A DNA stretch of 64,000 nt from Ogataea parapolymorpha DL-1 (GCF_000187245.1 NC_027861.1:248001-312000); one strand, 5' to 3'. Positions 29,376-39,075 are shown, numbered from the stretch's first letter. The notes: a model not told the origin generated them from the sequence alone. Program-made: numbers and translations.

Positions 29376-31385
29376 ATGTCGAACACTAAGAGGACACGGA
29401 GCAGGAGCGGCTGCCATTCCTGTAAGAAAGCCCGTATCAAATGCGATGAAACACGTCCGGTTTGCATGAACTGCCAGAAGGCCTCCCGCGAATGTGATTA
29501 CTCTCTTAAGCTCATATGGGGTGGCAGACCATATAAGAATCCTCGGGTTGAGAAACTGAATCCTGTCGCCGGATTATCGCGCAGCATTTTGCAACAGCCA
29601 GCCCCAAAGTCACAAGCAAATGTAAGAATCAAGCGAGAGCTTCAAGAGCAAAACTTGCTTCTTCAGCCAGAACCTCCAGCTTCTACAGGTGCTGGTGGCC
29701 CGGCTTCCCAATCACTTCACGACAACATACGCTCGATAAGCAATATTCTAGACTCGATGTATGATTCTGCGAATAAGCCATCGCAGATATTGGAGAATTT
29801 CCAGCCATATCTACCTCAGCCCTCTCCTGCTGATGTAAATCTTACTGATATGGTTGATGATTACTCGGATGACATAATGAAGCTAGAGCTGTTTCATCCA
29901 ACGTTGCAATCCAATTTACATGTCACACCATTTATCCAAGAGCGCAAATGGTCTGGTAGAATGTCAAAATGGGACACAGAGGATCTAGAAGATGATGACA
30001 ATTCCTTAGCCATGAATAGGGAGTTTTCCACGGCATTCAACACATACAGTCTTTCGCGCACATATTCGGAAAGCTCTACCTCAGAGAGTTTGGAACCTAT
30101 TCCACGGGGATTGGTGCCTTTGCCCGATTTGCTACTGAACGTTCCCGATTATTACGAGGCCTTCACTTTTTTCTTCAGCTCCACGGCACAGCTATTTATG
30201 CCTTTTGGTGATGCTGTGCAGAAGTACAACCCATTCAAAAAAGTACTACCGCAGCTGGCATTCTCCAATGACGGTCTATTGGCTGTCACTGTGGCTTACG
30301 GCTTGGCACATAAGTCATATCTCACAAGGCAGAGCGAGCCAGCAGAATTGCTTGAGCAGTTGCTGAGCAGGTCACTCGGCGATCTTTTGGAATTATTACA
30401 AAACAAAGAAACATCTACCAGCGACCTTACTTTGACCCTCGTTCTTCTGATCAGCTCTTTCATGGTGTTCACTTTCAAGCATAACTGGGAGGTGCATCTC
30501 AATGGTGCCAAACAGATCCTTCTACTCAGGGGCTACAAGAAACCGTTCGAGAAACTATTCAAAGAAAGCAAGCATCTGCAGTCACAGTGTATAAGCGGAG
30601 AAATAAAGCGTTCAAAGTTGATCTTCTTTCTCTTGCGATGGTTTGCTTATATTGATGTTCTGGCTCAATTGGCCTCCCCTCTAGAACCAACACCGCAGGA
30701 TATTGAAAAATACAACCAAAAGTTGAAGATCACCGAGCTCTGTGCTCAGCCCAGTGATTTTGACTACGAATTCGAATCCAGTGAGGATGCTGAGTCGCTA
30801 ATGGTCGATGAATCACATGCCAATGTGGACTATTTTCTCGGCTTCAATATCAAGTATCTTCCATTGTACAAGAAAACCATCGAGCTCATCAAACAAGCAA
30901 ACCTAAGGGCTCTGGTAAATCCTTCTATTGGGGTGTTGCCTTCAGCGATCGATCGTGCCCTTCAAATGGCGGGCACCTTTCAAAAATTATCCTCGGTGTC
31001 TGCTCAAAGCCAGGATACCATAATCGCTATAAACAGAGTGTTTATGTTATTTGGACTCAATCAGATTTACAGAAGAGTACTGAAGGTTCCTAAAAGTTCT
31101 CCACTAATTCAAGACATGTGCGCAGAAACGATTTCTATTATTGATTTGCATCTACTTGATGATTCGCCAAATCAAATAAGCATATTTCTTCCGGTCTTTG
31201 TTTCTGGATGTGATTCTAACAACAGCGAACTTCGTTCTCGCCACCTGAGACGGATGACAACTATAGCTCATACCGGCTCGCCCTCGGCACAATTTGCCGT
31301 GGACCTAATGACCCAGTGCTGGGAGCGCGACCAGGACTGGTGGCAAGTGATGCAGAAAGAGGACAAAAAACATTTGTTTTTCTAG
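29376..31385 (+). CDS. Zn2Cys6 fungal transcription factor
   Basis: A 669-residue regulator starting at the ATG at 29376. The Zn2Cys6 cluster is complete with C13, C16, C23, C30, C33 and C40 (CHSCKKARIKC and CMNCQKASREC), followed by the YSLKLIWGGRPY stretch seen in a subset of fungal C6 factors. The middle (about 250-500) looks like the fungal-specific regulatory domain (YYEAFTFFFSSTAQLFMPF; LLRWFAYIDVLAQLASP). The target genes are unknown and no S. cerevisiae ortholog is assigned. Its stop codon is 2 bp from the stop of the convergent ABC transporter gene. Confidence 0.88.
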   Translation: MSNTKRTRSRSGCHSCKKARIKCDETRPVCMNCQKASRECDYSLKLIWGGRPYKNPRVEKLNPVAGLSRSILQQPAPKSQANVRIKRELQEQNLLLQPEPPASTGAGGPASQSLHDNIRSISNILDSMYDSANKPSQILENFQPYLPQPSPADVNLTDMVDDYSDDIMKLELFHPTLQSNLHVTPFIQERKWSGRMSKWDTEDLEDDDNSLAMNREFSTAFNTYSLSRTYSESSTSESLEPIPRGLVPLPDLLLNVPDYYEAFTFFFSSTAQLFMPFGDAVQKYNPFKKVLPQLAFSNDGLLAVTVAYGLAHKSYLTRQSEPAELLEQLLSRSLGDLLELLQNKETSTSDLTLTLVLLISSFMVFTFKHNWEVHLNGAKQILLLRGYKKPFEKLFKESKHLQSQCISGEIKRSKLIFFLLRWFAYIDVLAQLASPLEPTPQDIEKYNQKLKITELCAQPSDFDYEFESSEDAESLMVDESHANVDYFLGFNIKYLPLYKKTIELIKQANLRALVNPSIGVLPSAIDRALQMAGTFQKLSSVSAQSQDTIIAINRVFMLFGLNQIYRRVLKVPKSSPLIQDMCAETISIIDLHLLDDSPNQISIFLPVFVSGCDSNNSELRSRHLRRMTTIAHTGSPSAQFAVDLMTQCWERDQDWWQVMQKEDKKHLFF

Positions 31386-31387
31386 AT

Positions 31388-33832
31388 TCAGTCCTCATCT
31401 TGAATATATAATATTTTCTTGCTGCGGTTTCTCATAAGATCAAGAGATTGCAATCTCTTGCGCACGTTGGATCTGTTTTTCAGCATATTGTCGATCTCGA
31501 TCAGCTCGTTATGTCTTGCTAATCTTTTGGCGGGGTCGAATTTGCTAAAAGTAACTTTCGTAGCAGGCTCTGGAGATATACTGATTCTAGTGTTATCGAG
31601 GTCACTTTCGTCTTCCTCGTCCGTCATTTCCTTGGTTTTACTACTTCCGAATTTGAGGATGTGAGAGTGGAATTTCCACAAGGAGGTACGGTGACACACA
31701 GACAGAACAGTGATTCCAAATTGCTCAATTGCCAGTCGATAGCATTCTTGCTCGAGGTCTGGTGAAATGGACGAAGTGCACTCGTCCAACACAGCAAACC
31801 GTGGCTGATGATAATACATTCTAACAAGTGCCAATCTTTGTTGCTCGCCGACGGAAAGGAGATCAGGCCACCTCTTGACAGTGTCTAGAGGAGAATTGCT
31901 GGAAGACGTCTCATCCTTTTCCTCATCGTCTTCGTCCTCGGACCCAATCTCAGCAAGATGTTCCAATTTGACCAGACGAAGAAGTTCCATGAGATAGGCA
32001 TCATCTTTGACGACGCCTCCACTAGCCCTTGCCTCGCTGAGCTTCTGTTGATAGTCCTGGAGAGTGTCGGGATAAACAATTTGCTCGCGCAAAGAACCGT
32101 ATGTAAGATAACTCTTTTGTGGCAAGTAAAACAAGTCCTGGCGTCTTTGTGGAACAACGAGATGACCAGGATTTTGAACGTGCCAGAGGCCACCTAAAAT
32201 TCGGAATAGAGAGGACTTTCCACATCCGTTGGGGCCAATAATCAGCAAATTTTCCCCTGGCTTAATGGTGAAAGTTAGGTCCTCAACCAAAACTGTTCCC
32301 GTAGGGGTAATCAATGGAACATGCAGGAAGGAGATCTCATCACCGTAGCTGACATTCGGGCCCTTCACCAATGGCTCGTTGTTTATGGCCTGCTCCAATT
32401 TCGCCTCTTCCTCCATTGACTTGTTGATTTCGGTCAAAACCTGCTCGAATTCCCAGATACTTTCACTGTATCCTAGCAAATTTTGAACATTTTTCTTAGC
32501 GCGAACAAGCTTCCCCAACGAATCTGATGCAGTCAACAACAGTCGTCTGTTTGTTATAAAGTCTGCAGAAATTCTGCTGCTTGCATTTTCAGATATCCTG
32601 AAATTGAATTTATATGCAGTGGTGAAAATTGGAAGTGAGCAGAGAAGCAATCCAAAAGCTCCCAAAGTATACTTGAAAATGAATGAGACGGCAAAATCGT
32701 AAATAGCCATTCTGCGAAGCTCCATTCTTTTGAACCGTTCAAGCTCAAAGTAGTTCATATCCAGAAGATCTATTTCTCTTCTGTGCCCTTTTGCCAACGC
32801 TATTTCTTCGCTGTTGTTGATTACTTTGGAATGGTGGGCATGAAACTTGTTTTCCAAGGAGTTCCTAAGCGCACTCAATTTCGAGAAGTTGGGGGTGAAA
32901 ATTTTGAGAACTAATGTAGAAATGTTTGTAATAATCCCCAGTAAGAGCCCTCCCTCCGCAGCATTCTCGCCTGTCTTTGACAATTGATGGGCTGCAAGAG
33001 CAATGTCCATCGTTGGAGTCAAGACCTGAGAGGGAAGGGAGCTCAGGCTGTTGGAAAATTGCTCAATGACAGTGGTAATTCTGTGATTAGGGTCGTCTAT
33101 GCTGCTCCCAAGATTTGTATGTTTGGACTTGTTGATCAAATGGTACACTGTGCTGTTTCCACTATCAGGAAGGTAAATATCAAGTACCTCATTGGTCACA
33201 TTACGACGTACTGCTTGTGCTAATAATTGCCTCGTTCTCGTTAATAAAGACTCGGTCACTGCGGCGGGAATACCTATCAACGTCCACAGAAGCAAATATT
33301 TGAAAAAGGCCTTGAACCGTTTTGTTATCAATGAGGACACCAAGTAGCCATCAAGAGCCGCAACTTTAAGAGCAATGAGTGCCCTGACAAATGATAAGCA
33401 TATTTGCAGAATCATGTACGCCAGGATTGGCCTCGTTTTTTCATTTTTGTGACTTAATTGGGACAGCACAAGAACCAACGGAGAGGACTTGATTCGTTGG
33501 CTGAGCCGTTCCACAATGGTTCCTTTGGTATGTTCTGGTTTATACCTAGTTGATGGTTTGCCTTTACTCGAGGAACCACCGTTGAAAATCATGTATATAA
33601 TGGTAGCATAGGCCAAACGAAGAATCACATTGCGCTGCTTGGCATACTGGGCAACCAGGTATCTACTGGTCCGCAGGAAATACTTATTGGAGGAGGACAC
33701 ATCTCGATTCATTATTAACGCGAGGTCAGAGGACCTTTCCTGATGTTTTATATAAACTTCCCCACTATTGCATGTGATTTGATTCAATATTCCGCTTGCT
33801 AAAAATCTGGGGTAGCGGTGCAAAGATGTCAT
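31388..33832 (-). CDS. Peroxisomal ABC half-transporter (Pxa1/Pxa2, ABCD family)
   Basis: An 814-residue half-transporter from the ATG at 33832. It has one hydrophobic membrane domain (about 90-460) with the ABCD-type loop motif NSEEIALAKGHRREIDLLD, and one nucleotide-binding domain with Walker A GPNGCGKSSLFRILGGLW, FYLPQKSYLTYGSLREQIVYP, the C-loop LSVGEQQRLALVR and Walker B FAVLDECTSS. Family knowledge: Pxa1-Pxa2 heterodimers import acyl-CoAs into peroxisomes for beta-oxidation. I cannot say which of the two this is. An in-frame ATG about 120 bp further in, about 30 bp after a TATATAAA, may be the real start. Confidence 0.88.
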   Translation of the reverse strand: MTSLHRYPRFLASGILNQITCNSGEVYIKHQERSSDLALIMNRDVSSSNKYFLRTSRYLVAQYAKQRNVILRLAYATIIYMIFNGGSSSKGKPSTRYKPEHTKGTIVERLSQRIKSSPLVLVLSQLSHKNEKTRPILAYMILQICLSFVRALIALKVAALDGYLVSSLITKRFKAFFKYLLLWTLIGIPAAVTESLLTRTRQLLAQAVRRNVTNEVLDIYLPDSGNSTVYHLINKSKHTNLGSSIDDPNHRITTVIEQFSNSLSSLPSQVLTPTMDIALAAHQLSKTGENAAEGGLLLGIITNISTLVLKIFTPNFSKLSALRNSLENKFHAHHSKVINNSEEIALAKGHRREIDLLDMNYFELERFKRMELRRMAIYDFAVSFIFKYTLGAFGLLLCSLPIFTTAYKFNFRISENASSRISADFITNRRLLLTASDSLGKLVRAKKNVQNLLGYSESIWEFEQVLTEINKSMEEEAKLEQAINNEPLVKGPNVSYGDEISFLHVPLITPTGTVLVEDLTFTIKPGENLLIIGPNGCGKSSLFRILGGLWHVQNPGHLVVPQRRQDLFYLPQKSYLTYGSLREQIVYPDTLQDYQQKLSEARASGGVVKDDAYLMELLRLVKLEHLAEIGSEDEDDEEKDETSSSNSPLDTVKRWPDLLSVGEQQRLALVRMYYHQPRFAVLDECTSSISPDLEQECYRLAIEQFGITVLSVCHRTSLWKFHSHILKFGSSKTKEMTDEEDESDLDNTRISISPEPATKVTFSKFDPAKRLARHNELIEIDNMLKNRSNVRKRLQSLDLMRNRSKKILYIQDED

Positions 33833-33924
33833 GACATTAATTTTGAAGACATGCACGTTCCCGTCATGGGCCTAACGGTTAGATAATGCAGCCCCGCTTC
33901 CTTGAACCCATTGGGAGATATGCA

Positions 33925-34374
33925 TTACAACAAAACGCTCTTTCTTTTAAGCTCCCTATTCTGAAGTCTATGAGCGGGAACAACCTATTTGTTAGTAAGA
34001 TTATTGAGGCAAAAACTTACCTTTGCTCCTGCCCAGTTATATCTAAAGCCGATCTCGTGGGCCAGAATCTCGCCAAAACCAAGCATCACACCATTGATGA
34101 AAGGCAAAACAAGATTTATTCCACAAGAACCCAAGAAAGACCAGATCGAAGTAGAGCTTACATCCGGTGACTCTTGGATATTGTTGTCGTTTGTGGGATA
34201 AGCTTCTTGAGCCAAGATTTTGGACTCTTGTTTGGCATCCTGGTGAAACTGATCTAGATCATTCTGTTCCTGCTCTGTGATCATGCTGGGGCTTTGCTCA
34301 ACCTGCTGGTGAGCAGTACCAATGTCACTGGCGAGATGGACAAGGTCCTCTATATCTTGACCGTCCAGACTCAT
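33925..34374 (-). CDS. MIM1: Mitochondrial outer-membrane import factor Mim1 (one intron)
   Basis: A 137-residue protein after removal of a 36-nt intron. Exon 1 (34374-34021) carries an acidic cytosolic N-terminus and the transmembrane core INLVLPFINGVMLGFGEI plus AHEIGFRYNWAGAK. Exon 2 (33984-33925) adds VVPAHRLQNRELKRKSVLL. The GxxxG-like LPFxNGxMLGFGE helix is diagnostic for Mim1, and the spliced NWAGAKVVP junction parallels the yeast protein. Family knowledge: Mim1 with Mim2 inserts alpha-helical proteins into the outer membrane. Unspliced, the frame ends at the intron's own TAG. Confidence 0.9.
33985..34020 (-). other. Intron of MIM1 (36 nt)
   Basis: Starts GTAAGT at 34020, has the canonical TACTAAC branch site, and ends AAATAG at 33985. 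It is phase 0 and, if retained, adds 11 codons before an in-frame TAG made by its own 3' splice site. Confidence 0.88.
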
Positions 34375-34423
34375 TGTAATTAATTTAATTGACTAATCTT
34401 TTTTGTCCACAAAATTTTTATCA

Positions 34424-36271
34424 ATGTCTTTCGAAGAGAACCTTCTATTTCAAGAAGCCAGTGATAACCACCATTTGGATGAGCACCAGGCACATCTTCT
34501 GGATGACGAAAATGAAGCTTCTGTGGTTGGCCGAGCTCTCACAGCCATTGTTGACATTGGGTCTAATGGAATTCGGTTTTCCATATCGTCGAAAGCTCCC
34601 CATCACGCTAGGATTATGCCTTGTGTTTTCAAGGACAGGCTAGGAATCTCACTTTTTGATGTGCAGCTGCCTGACTCAGCGAACTCCAGCTTGAAAAAGC
34701 CGATTCCGGATGACGCAATCACAGAAATCATCAGGGCCATGCGACGCTTCAAATGGATATGCGAAGATTTCGGGGTCCCCGAGAACGGCGTCAAGGTCGT
34801 TGCCACGGAAGCAACTCGTGAGGCCTCAAACTCTCAGGAATTTAGAGACATCATTTATCAGGCAACAGGATGGAAGGTATTCTTACTTAGTAAAGAGGAG
34901 GAAGGAACTACTGGGGCTTACGGTGTGGCATCTTCCTTTCACGACATCTCTGGACTCCTCATGGATCTTGGAGGAGGATCTACGCAGATCAGTTGGATAC
35001 AAGCGAAAAACGGTGAGATCAATATCAGTGAACACCCCGTCTCGCTTCCATACGGTGCCGCGGCTTTGACCAATAGATTGAAATATGAGGACCACATGTA
35101 CATTTACGACGAAATCAAGAAAGCATATGAAGTGGCTTTGGAGAAGATCAACTTACCGGATGAACTCATCAAAGAGGCAGAAGCCAATGGAGGATTCCGA
35201 TTGTTCTGTTGTGGAGGAGGCTTACGTGGTCTCGGACACTTGCTGCTTGCAAACGATCCAAATTATCCAATTCAGACAATCATCAATGGCTATTCTACCA
35301 CATACGAAAATGTGCGCCAAATGGCCAACTATCTGCTTTTGAAAGGAGAAGTTCCGAAATTTGATTCTATAGGTAAGTTGTTCAAGGTCTCTGCCAGACG
35401 CGAGCAACAGCTTCCAGCTGTGGGGCTGCTAGTTTCTGCTGCTTTCGAGTCCCTTCCAAAAATCAAAACCGTTCATTTCAGTGAGGGAGGAGTCAGGGAG
35501 GGTGTGCTTTATTCGATGATCCCAGACCAAATCAAAATCGAGGATCCTATTTTGACTGCCACCAGACCATACGCACCATTACTTGCTGGCAAGTATTGGG
35601 AGCTACTTAAGACAAGTCTTCCCAGCGGCAACGTGGTGCCCTCCGAAGTCGCTGACCGTGTCATTCCTGCTCTGTGCAATATTGCATTCGTTCATTGCTC
35701 GTATCCAAAAGAGCTTCAGCCAACTGCTGCTCTCCATGTGGCCACTACCGGGATCATTGCAGGTTCCCATGGGCTTTCCCACAAAATAAGAGCGTTAATT
35801 GGAATTGCATGCTGTGAGCGATGGGGAGCTGATATCCCTCCAAGTGAGGAGCAGTTTTATTCTCGCCTAGAAAAGCTGGTCATGGATGCAGATCCTGAAA
35901 ATGGAGAAAAATTGATGTATTGGACCAAATTCTGCGGCAAGATGATGCACGTGATCTGTGGAATCAATCCTGGAGGAAACATTCGTCCAGGGTCTCTAGT
36001 TTTCCAGGTGAAGACTGATGTGAGAAACAGTGAGGTCAACATTGCAAGTGCAACCAATGGCGTCAATGACCTCAACCTTTCAGACGACGAAACGGCCGAG
36101 GTCAAAATCAAAAATGAGGTTTCGGTGCTGCTACCGAGCGACGATGTCAAGTATAGTTACAGTGTTCGCAGTCGTATTCTTGGACTTCAGAAAAAGATCA
36201 AGAAGCTGAATAAGCGCTACAATTGTAACGGCAAGGTGCGTGTTGTAATTCGGTACGAGAATGGTGAATAG
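34424..36271 (+). CDS. RTG2: Retrograde-response sensor Rtg2 (Ppx/GppA fold)
   Basis: A 615-residue protein from the ATG at 34424. The ASKHA-type phosphatase fold is clear: AIVDIGSNGIRFSI (phosphate 1), VVATEATREASN, LLSKEEEG, LLMDLGGGSTQISWI (phosphate 2) and FCCGGGLRGLG. A distinct C-terminal domain follows. Length is similar to S. cerevisiae Rtg2 (588). Family knowledge: Rtg2 binds ATP and the inhibitor Mks1, relays mitochondrial dysfunction to Rtg1/Rtg3 and is part of the SLIK form of SAGA. It starts 49 bp from MIM1, divergently. Confidence 0.93.
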   Translation: MSFEENLLFQEASDNHHLDEHQAHLLDDENEASVVGRALTAIVDIGSNGIRFSISSKAPHHARIMPCVFKDRLGISLFDVQLPDSANSSLKKPIPDDAITEIIRAMRRFKWICEDFGVPENGVKVVATEATREASNSQEFRDIIYQATGWKVFLLSKEEEGTTGAYGVASSFHDISGLLMDLGGGSTQISWIQAKNGEINISEHPVSLPYGAAALTNRLKYEDHMYIYDEIKKAYEVALEKINLPDELIKEAEANGGFRLFCCGGGLRGLGHLLLANDPNYPIQTIINGYSTTYENVRQMANYLLLKGEVPKFDSIGKLFKVSARREQQLPAVGLLVSAAFESLPKIKTVHFSEGGVREGVLYSMIPDQIKIEDPILTATRPYAPLLAGKYWELLKTSLPSGNVVPSEVADRVIPALCNIAFVHCSYPKELQPTAALHVATTGIIAGSHGLSHKIRALIGIACCERWGADIPPSEEQFYSRLEKLVMDADPENGEKLMYWTKFCGKMMHVICGINPGGNIRPGSLVFQVKTDVRNSEVNIASATNGVNDLNLSDDETAEVKIKNEVSVLLPSDDVKYSYSVRSRILGLQKKIKKLNKRYNCNGKVRVVIRYENGE

Positions 36272-36330
36272 GTTTTTGTAATTAACATCTGTTAATTTTT
36301 AATTGTATAATTTAATAAATAATGGCAGGT

Positions 36331-36969
36331 TCATAGCTTGACTATTCCTCTTCCTTCACCAAGCTCATCAACTGTTTGGGATAGAGGTCTTCTGTACATC
36401 GTTTCCCAGAAGCCTTGTTTCCTATACTTGCCCATTTCGGTTTCAGAATCTAAAGACTTATTAGATTCCTGGTCATGGACCTCACCCCTACTTCTGGTTG
36501 CATGCAAACTGGCCTCACCCAAACCCCATTTTCCAGCCCAGAAAAACAGCCCGGTAGCCAGTCCATAACCAAGACTGATTCCAATCCTTGCATTCATTGG
36601 CATTGACTTGAACATCGATGCCACGAAAAAGGCAGACGAAACAGCTGCAACCTCGGCAGAAGCTCTCGTTTCTTCGTTGATGTTATATAGCGAGTCAGAA
36701 ACAAACACGTACGTTCCAGCCGCCAATGGTGCAGAAATGAAATGATGTCTCTGGAGCTCGAACAGGGCCAAGTATCTGGCATGACTTGGTCTGGCAGACC
36801 CCTTTCTATGCTGTAGCATTCTTCTGAAGTGCATTCCACCCAGAATCAGGCCGGAGCAGAGTGTGACCTTAGCCGCATGGGTGATTGTATCAACAGGCTG
36901 GTAATCATGTTTCTTGCCAGCGGGCCAAACTGGTTTGGGATAGACAGGGAACTGCTGACGTTCCGACAT
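36331..36969 (-). CDS. Probable respiratory complex I subunit (NDUFA11/B14.7-like)
   Basis: A 212-residue protein with Tim17/22-like hydrophobic helices between about 25 and 150 (THAAKVTLCSGLILGGMHF; AAVSSAFFVASMF; IGISLGYGLATGLFFWAGKW) and a polar C-terminus ending RRPLSQTVDELGEGRGIVKL. The N-terminal YPKPVWPAG and the C-terminal RRPLSQT...LGEGRG ending resemble fungal B14.7-type accessory subunits of NADH:ubiquinone oxidoreductase. This is a pattern match from memory; another Tim17/22-family inner-membrane protein is possible. Complex I would be absent from Saccharomyces, so the gene is informative about the host. Confidence 0.55.
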   Translation of the reverse strand: MSERQQFPVYPKPVWPAGKKHDYQPVDTITHAAKVTLCSGLILGGMHFRRMLQHRKGSARPSHARYLALFELQRHHFISAPLAAGTYVFVSDSLYNINEETRASAEVAAVSSAFFVASMFKSMPMNARIGISLGYGLATGLFFWAGKWGLGEASLHATRSRGEVHDQESNKSLDSETEMGKYRKQGFWETMYRRPLSQTVDELGEGRGIVKL

Positions 36970-37070
36970 GAGATCGTAAAATGAGGGGACAAAATATTTA
37001 TTTACCCCAACTGGTGCAAGGGGGTAGATAGATAAATTAATAGATTCTTTAATGGGAATCTGATAAAGAG

Positions 37071-38867
37071 ATGCATATATACTTTCTTTCGGCAGCTACC
37101 GTGTTCCTGTTCTACACCATATGGTCGCAACCCAAGTCTAGACTACCCCACTTTGACGAGACATTGAGGGAGCTATCTCTTGGTGACATCAACTTTTTGC
37201 ATACCACGGACACACATGGATGGTATCTGGGGCATATCAATCAGCGACAGTACTCAGCTGATTGGGGCGATTTCTTGAGTTTTACTACCCGTCTTCGAGA
37301 CATCTGTCAAGCTCGAGATTTAGATTTGTTGCTCATTGACACCGGAGACCGCCACGATGGCAATGGACTAAGCGATCTGACTACCCCAAACGGCTTATAT
37401 TCCTCAGACGTGTTTATGCAGCAGGACTATGATATTGTGACAGTTGGTAACCACGAGTTATATGTTCCTGCAGTGAGCGAGCTAGAATACAATACCGTTG
37501 TACCTCACTATGGAGATCGCTTTATCAGCACAAATGTCGAGTACCTCAACGACGAAGGTGAATATGTCGTTTTTGGTAACGGGAGATACAGGTATTTCAC
37601 CACGGAGGTCAAGAAATACAACATTTTTGCTCTTTCCTTTATGTTTGACTTCAAGGGAGGCAACGAGAAAGTCAGAGTCACACCTATCTACACAATTGTC
37701 AAAGAAGACTGGTTCTTGGACCTGCTTGAAACACACACCAGAAAACCTGTCGATCTTGTTCTCGTTGCCGGACACATCCCGGTCAGCCACAGTTGGCAGG
37801 AACTATACATTTTGCATGGTGTCTTGCGCAGATTCTTCCCCGACATTCCGATCCAGTACTTTGGCGGCCATTCGCATATTAGAGACTTTACGCTGCTAGA
37901 TGACAGAGCTTTCGCTTTACAAAGTGGAAGGTACTGCGAGACCGTGGGATTCATGTCTCTGAGCAACATTAAGGGTGATAACGTAACAATTGACCGAAAA
38001 TACATAGATTTCAACCTACAGTCATTTCTCCATCATACGAAAAGGGCTACCATTGAACAGTTCAATACCGACGAGGGATTGCTGGTTTCAGAAAAGCTGA
38101 CGAATTACAGCAACTTGCTGAAGCTCAGCGAGTCTTTCGGGGAGGTACCCCGGAGTTACTATATAACGGGAGCAGATTACTATTCAAACGATTCTAATAG
38201 CCTGCTTCGTTTTTTCGAGACTGAAATCCTTCGAGAGCTAGAGCCCAAGATTTGCCACGAGGACATGGACCCAATATCGCCTCCAGCATCTAATTCTAGA
38301 ATTGTGCTGATTAATACCGGCTCTATCAGATACGACCTCTACAAGGGTGATTTCAGCAGGAATTCTCAGTTCATCGTTTCTCCTTTTAAAAACAAGTGGA
38401 GAGTCCTTCAAAATGTTCCTGCTAGAATAGCAATTCGTCTCCAGTCAATTCTTAACAAAGGGCCATACATTCTGGAGAACGAGATCGATATTGATTTAAA
38501 AGAGCTCCTGTCTCCGTACCAACGCGAAATTAATTCAAGGATTTCAACTCTCAAACTCCGCTACGGTCAGACAACGACTGATGATCTTGGCAATGATGGT
38601 GATGACACCATTCACCGTCCATTGCCACATTTTGCTGTACCAAATGTGATCCAATCCTTTGAATACACAGACCAGCAGCAACCAGTGGATGTTGTGTTTT
38701 ACGACTTCATTGAGCGCTACGTGTTGTGGGCATTGCAGAAAGCTTGTGATGGAGACAACCTACTTTACTACTCGCTGGTTGAGAAACTTACTTTTTACAA
38801 CGATTGCGAGCAAGAGTACAACGTTGGAGAGCTGCTTAAAAAATACTCTCTAAAACACTGGCGGTGA
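37071..38867 (+). CDS. 5'-nucleotidase-family metallophosphoesterase (YHR202W-like)
   Basis: A 598-residue enzyme with an N-terminal signal sequence or anchor (residues 1-17). The calcineurin-type metal site is complete: HTTDTHG, DTGDRHDG, VGNHELY, AGHIPVSH and GGHSHIRD. The C-terminal half corresponds to the 5'-nucleotidase substrate domain (INTGSIRYDLYKGDFS). The layout matches S. cerevisiae YHR202W, a vacuolar enzyme with AMP nucleotidase activity. Substrate preference cannot be read from the sequence. It is divergent from the 36331-36969 gene, with 101 bp between start codons. Confidence 0.85.
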   Translation: MHIYFLSAATVFLFYTIWSQPKSRLPHFDETLRELSLGDINFLHTTDTHGWYLGHINQRQYSADWGDFLSFTTRLRDICQARDLDLLLIDTGDRHDGNGLSDLTTPNGLYSSDVFMQQDYDIVTVGNHELYVPAVSELEYNTVVPHYGDRFISTNVEYLNDEGEYVVFGNGRYRYFTTEVKKYNIFALSFMFDFKGGNEKVRVTPIYTIVKEDWFLDLLETHTRKPVDLVLVAGHIPVSHSWQELYILHGVLRRFFPDIPIQYFGGHSHIRDFTLLDDRAFALQSGRYCETVGFMSLSNIKGDNVTIDRKYIDFNLQSFLHHTKRATIEQFNTDEGLLVSEKLTNYSNLLKLSESFGEVPRSYYITGADYYSNDSNSLLRFFETEILRELEPKICHEDMDPISPPASNSRIVLINTGSIRYDLYKGDFSRNSQFIVSPFKNKWRVLQNVPARIAIRLQSILNKGPYILENEIDIDLKELLSPYQREINSRISTLKLRYGQTTTDDLGNDGDDTIHRPLPHFAVPNVIQSFEYTDQQQPVDVVFYDFIERYVLWALQKACDGDNLLYYSLVEKLTFYNDCEQEYNVGELLKKYSLKHWR

Positions 38868-38885
38868 ATTATAAAAAGGGTAGAG

Positions 38886-38891
38886 CACGTG
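38886..38891. promoter_or_regulatory. CACGTG site upstream of RPS4
   Basis: A perfect CACGTG in the 208-bp gap before RPS4, 185-190 bp from its ATG and 19 bp after the upstream stop codon. Cbf1 binds this motif and, in yeasts outside the Saccharomyces group, is used in ribosomal-protein promoters together with Tbf1; assignment to Cbf1 is inferred. Confidence 0.45.
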
Positions 38892-39075
38892 ATCTTCTTT
38901 CAGGGCAAGTGACCTGCGTTTCTGTCCCTGCAAAAAATTTCCCGGTGGCCCCAGCACGAGCACCAGGCGCGCGTGCGAGGAGTGGTTCTGAAAATTTTCA
39001 CGCAGCAGCCTGTTTAGGAAGACTTGGTTTAAATTTTTCTACACTATTGAGAACTCTATTCAGTGACCAAACAAC

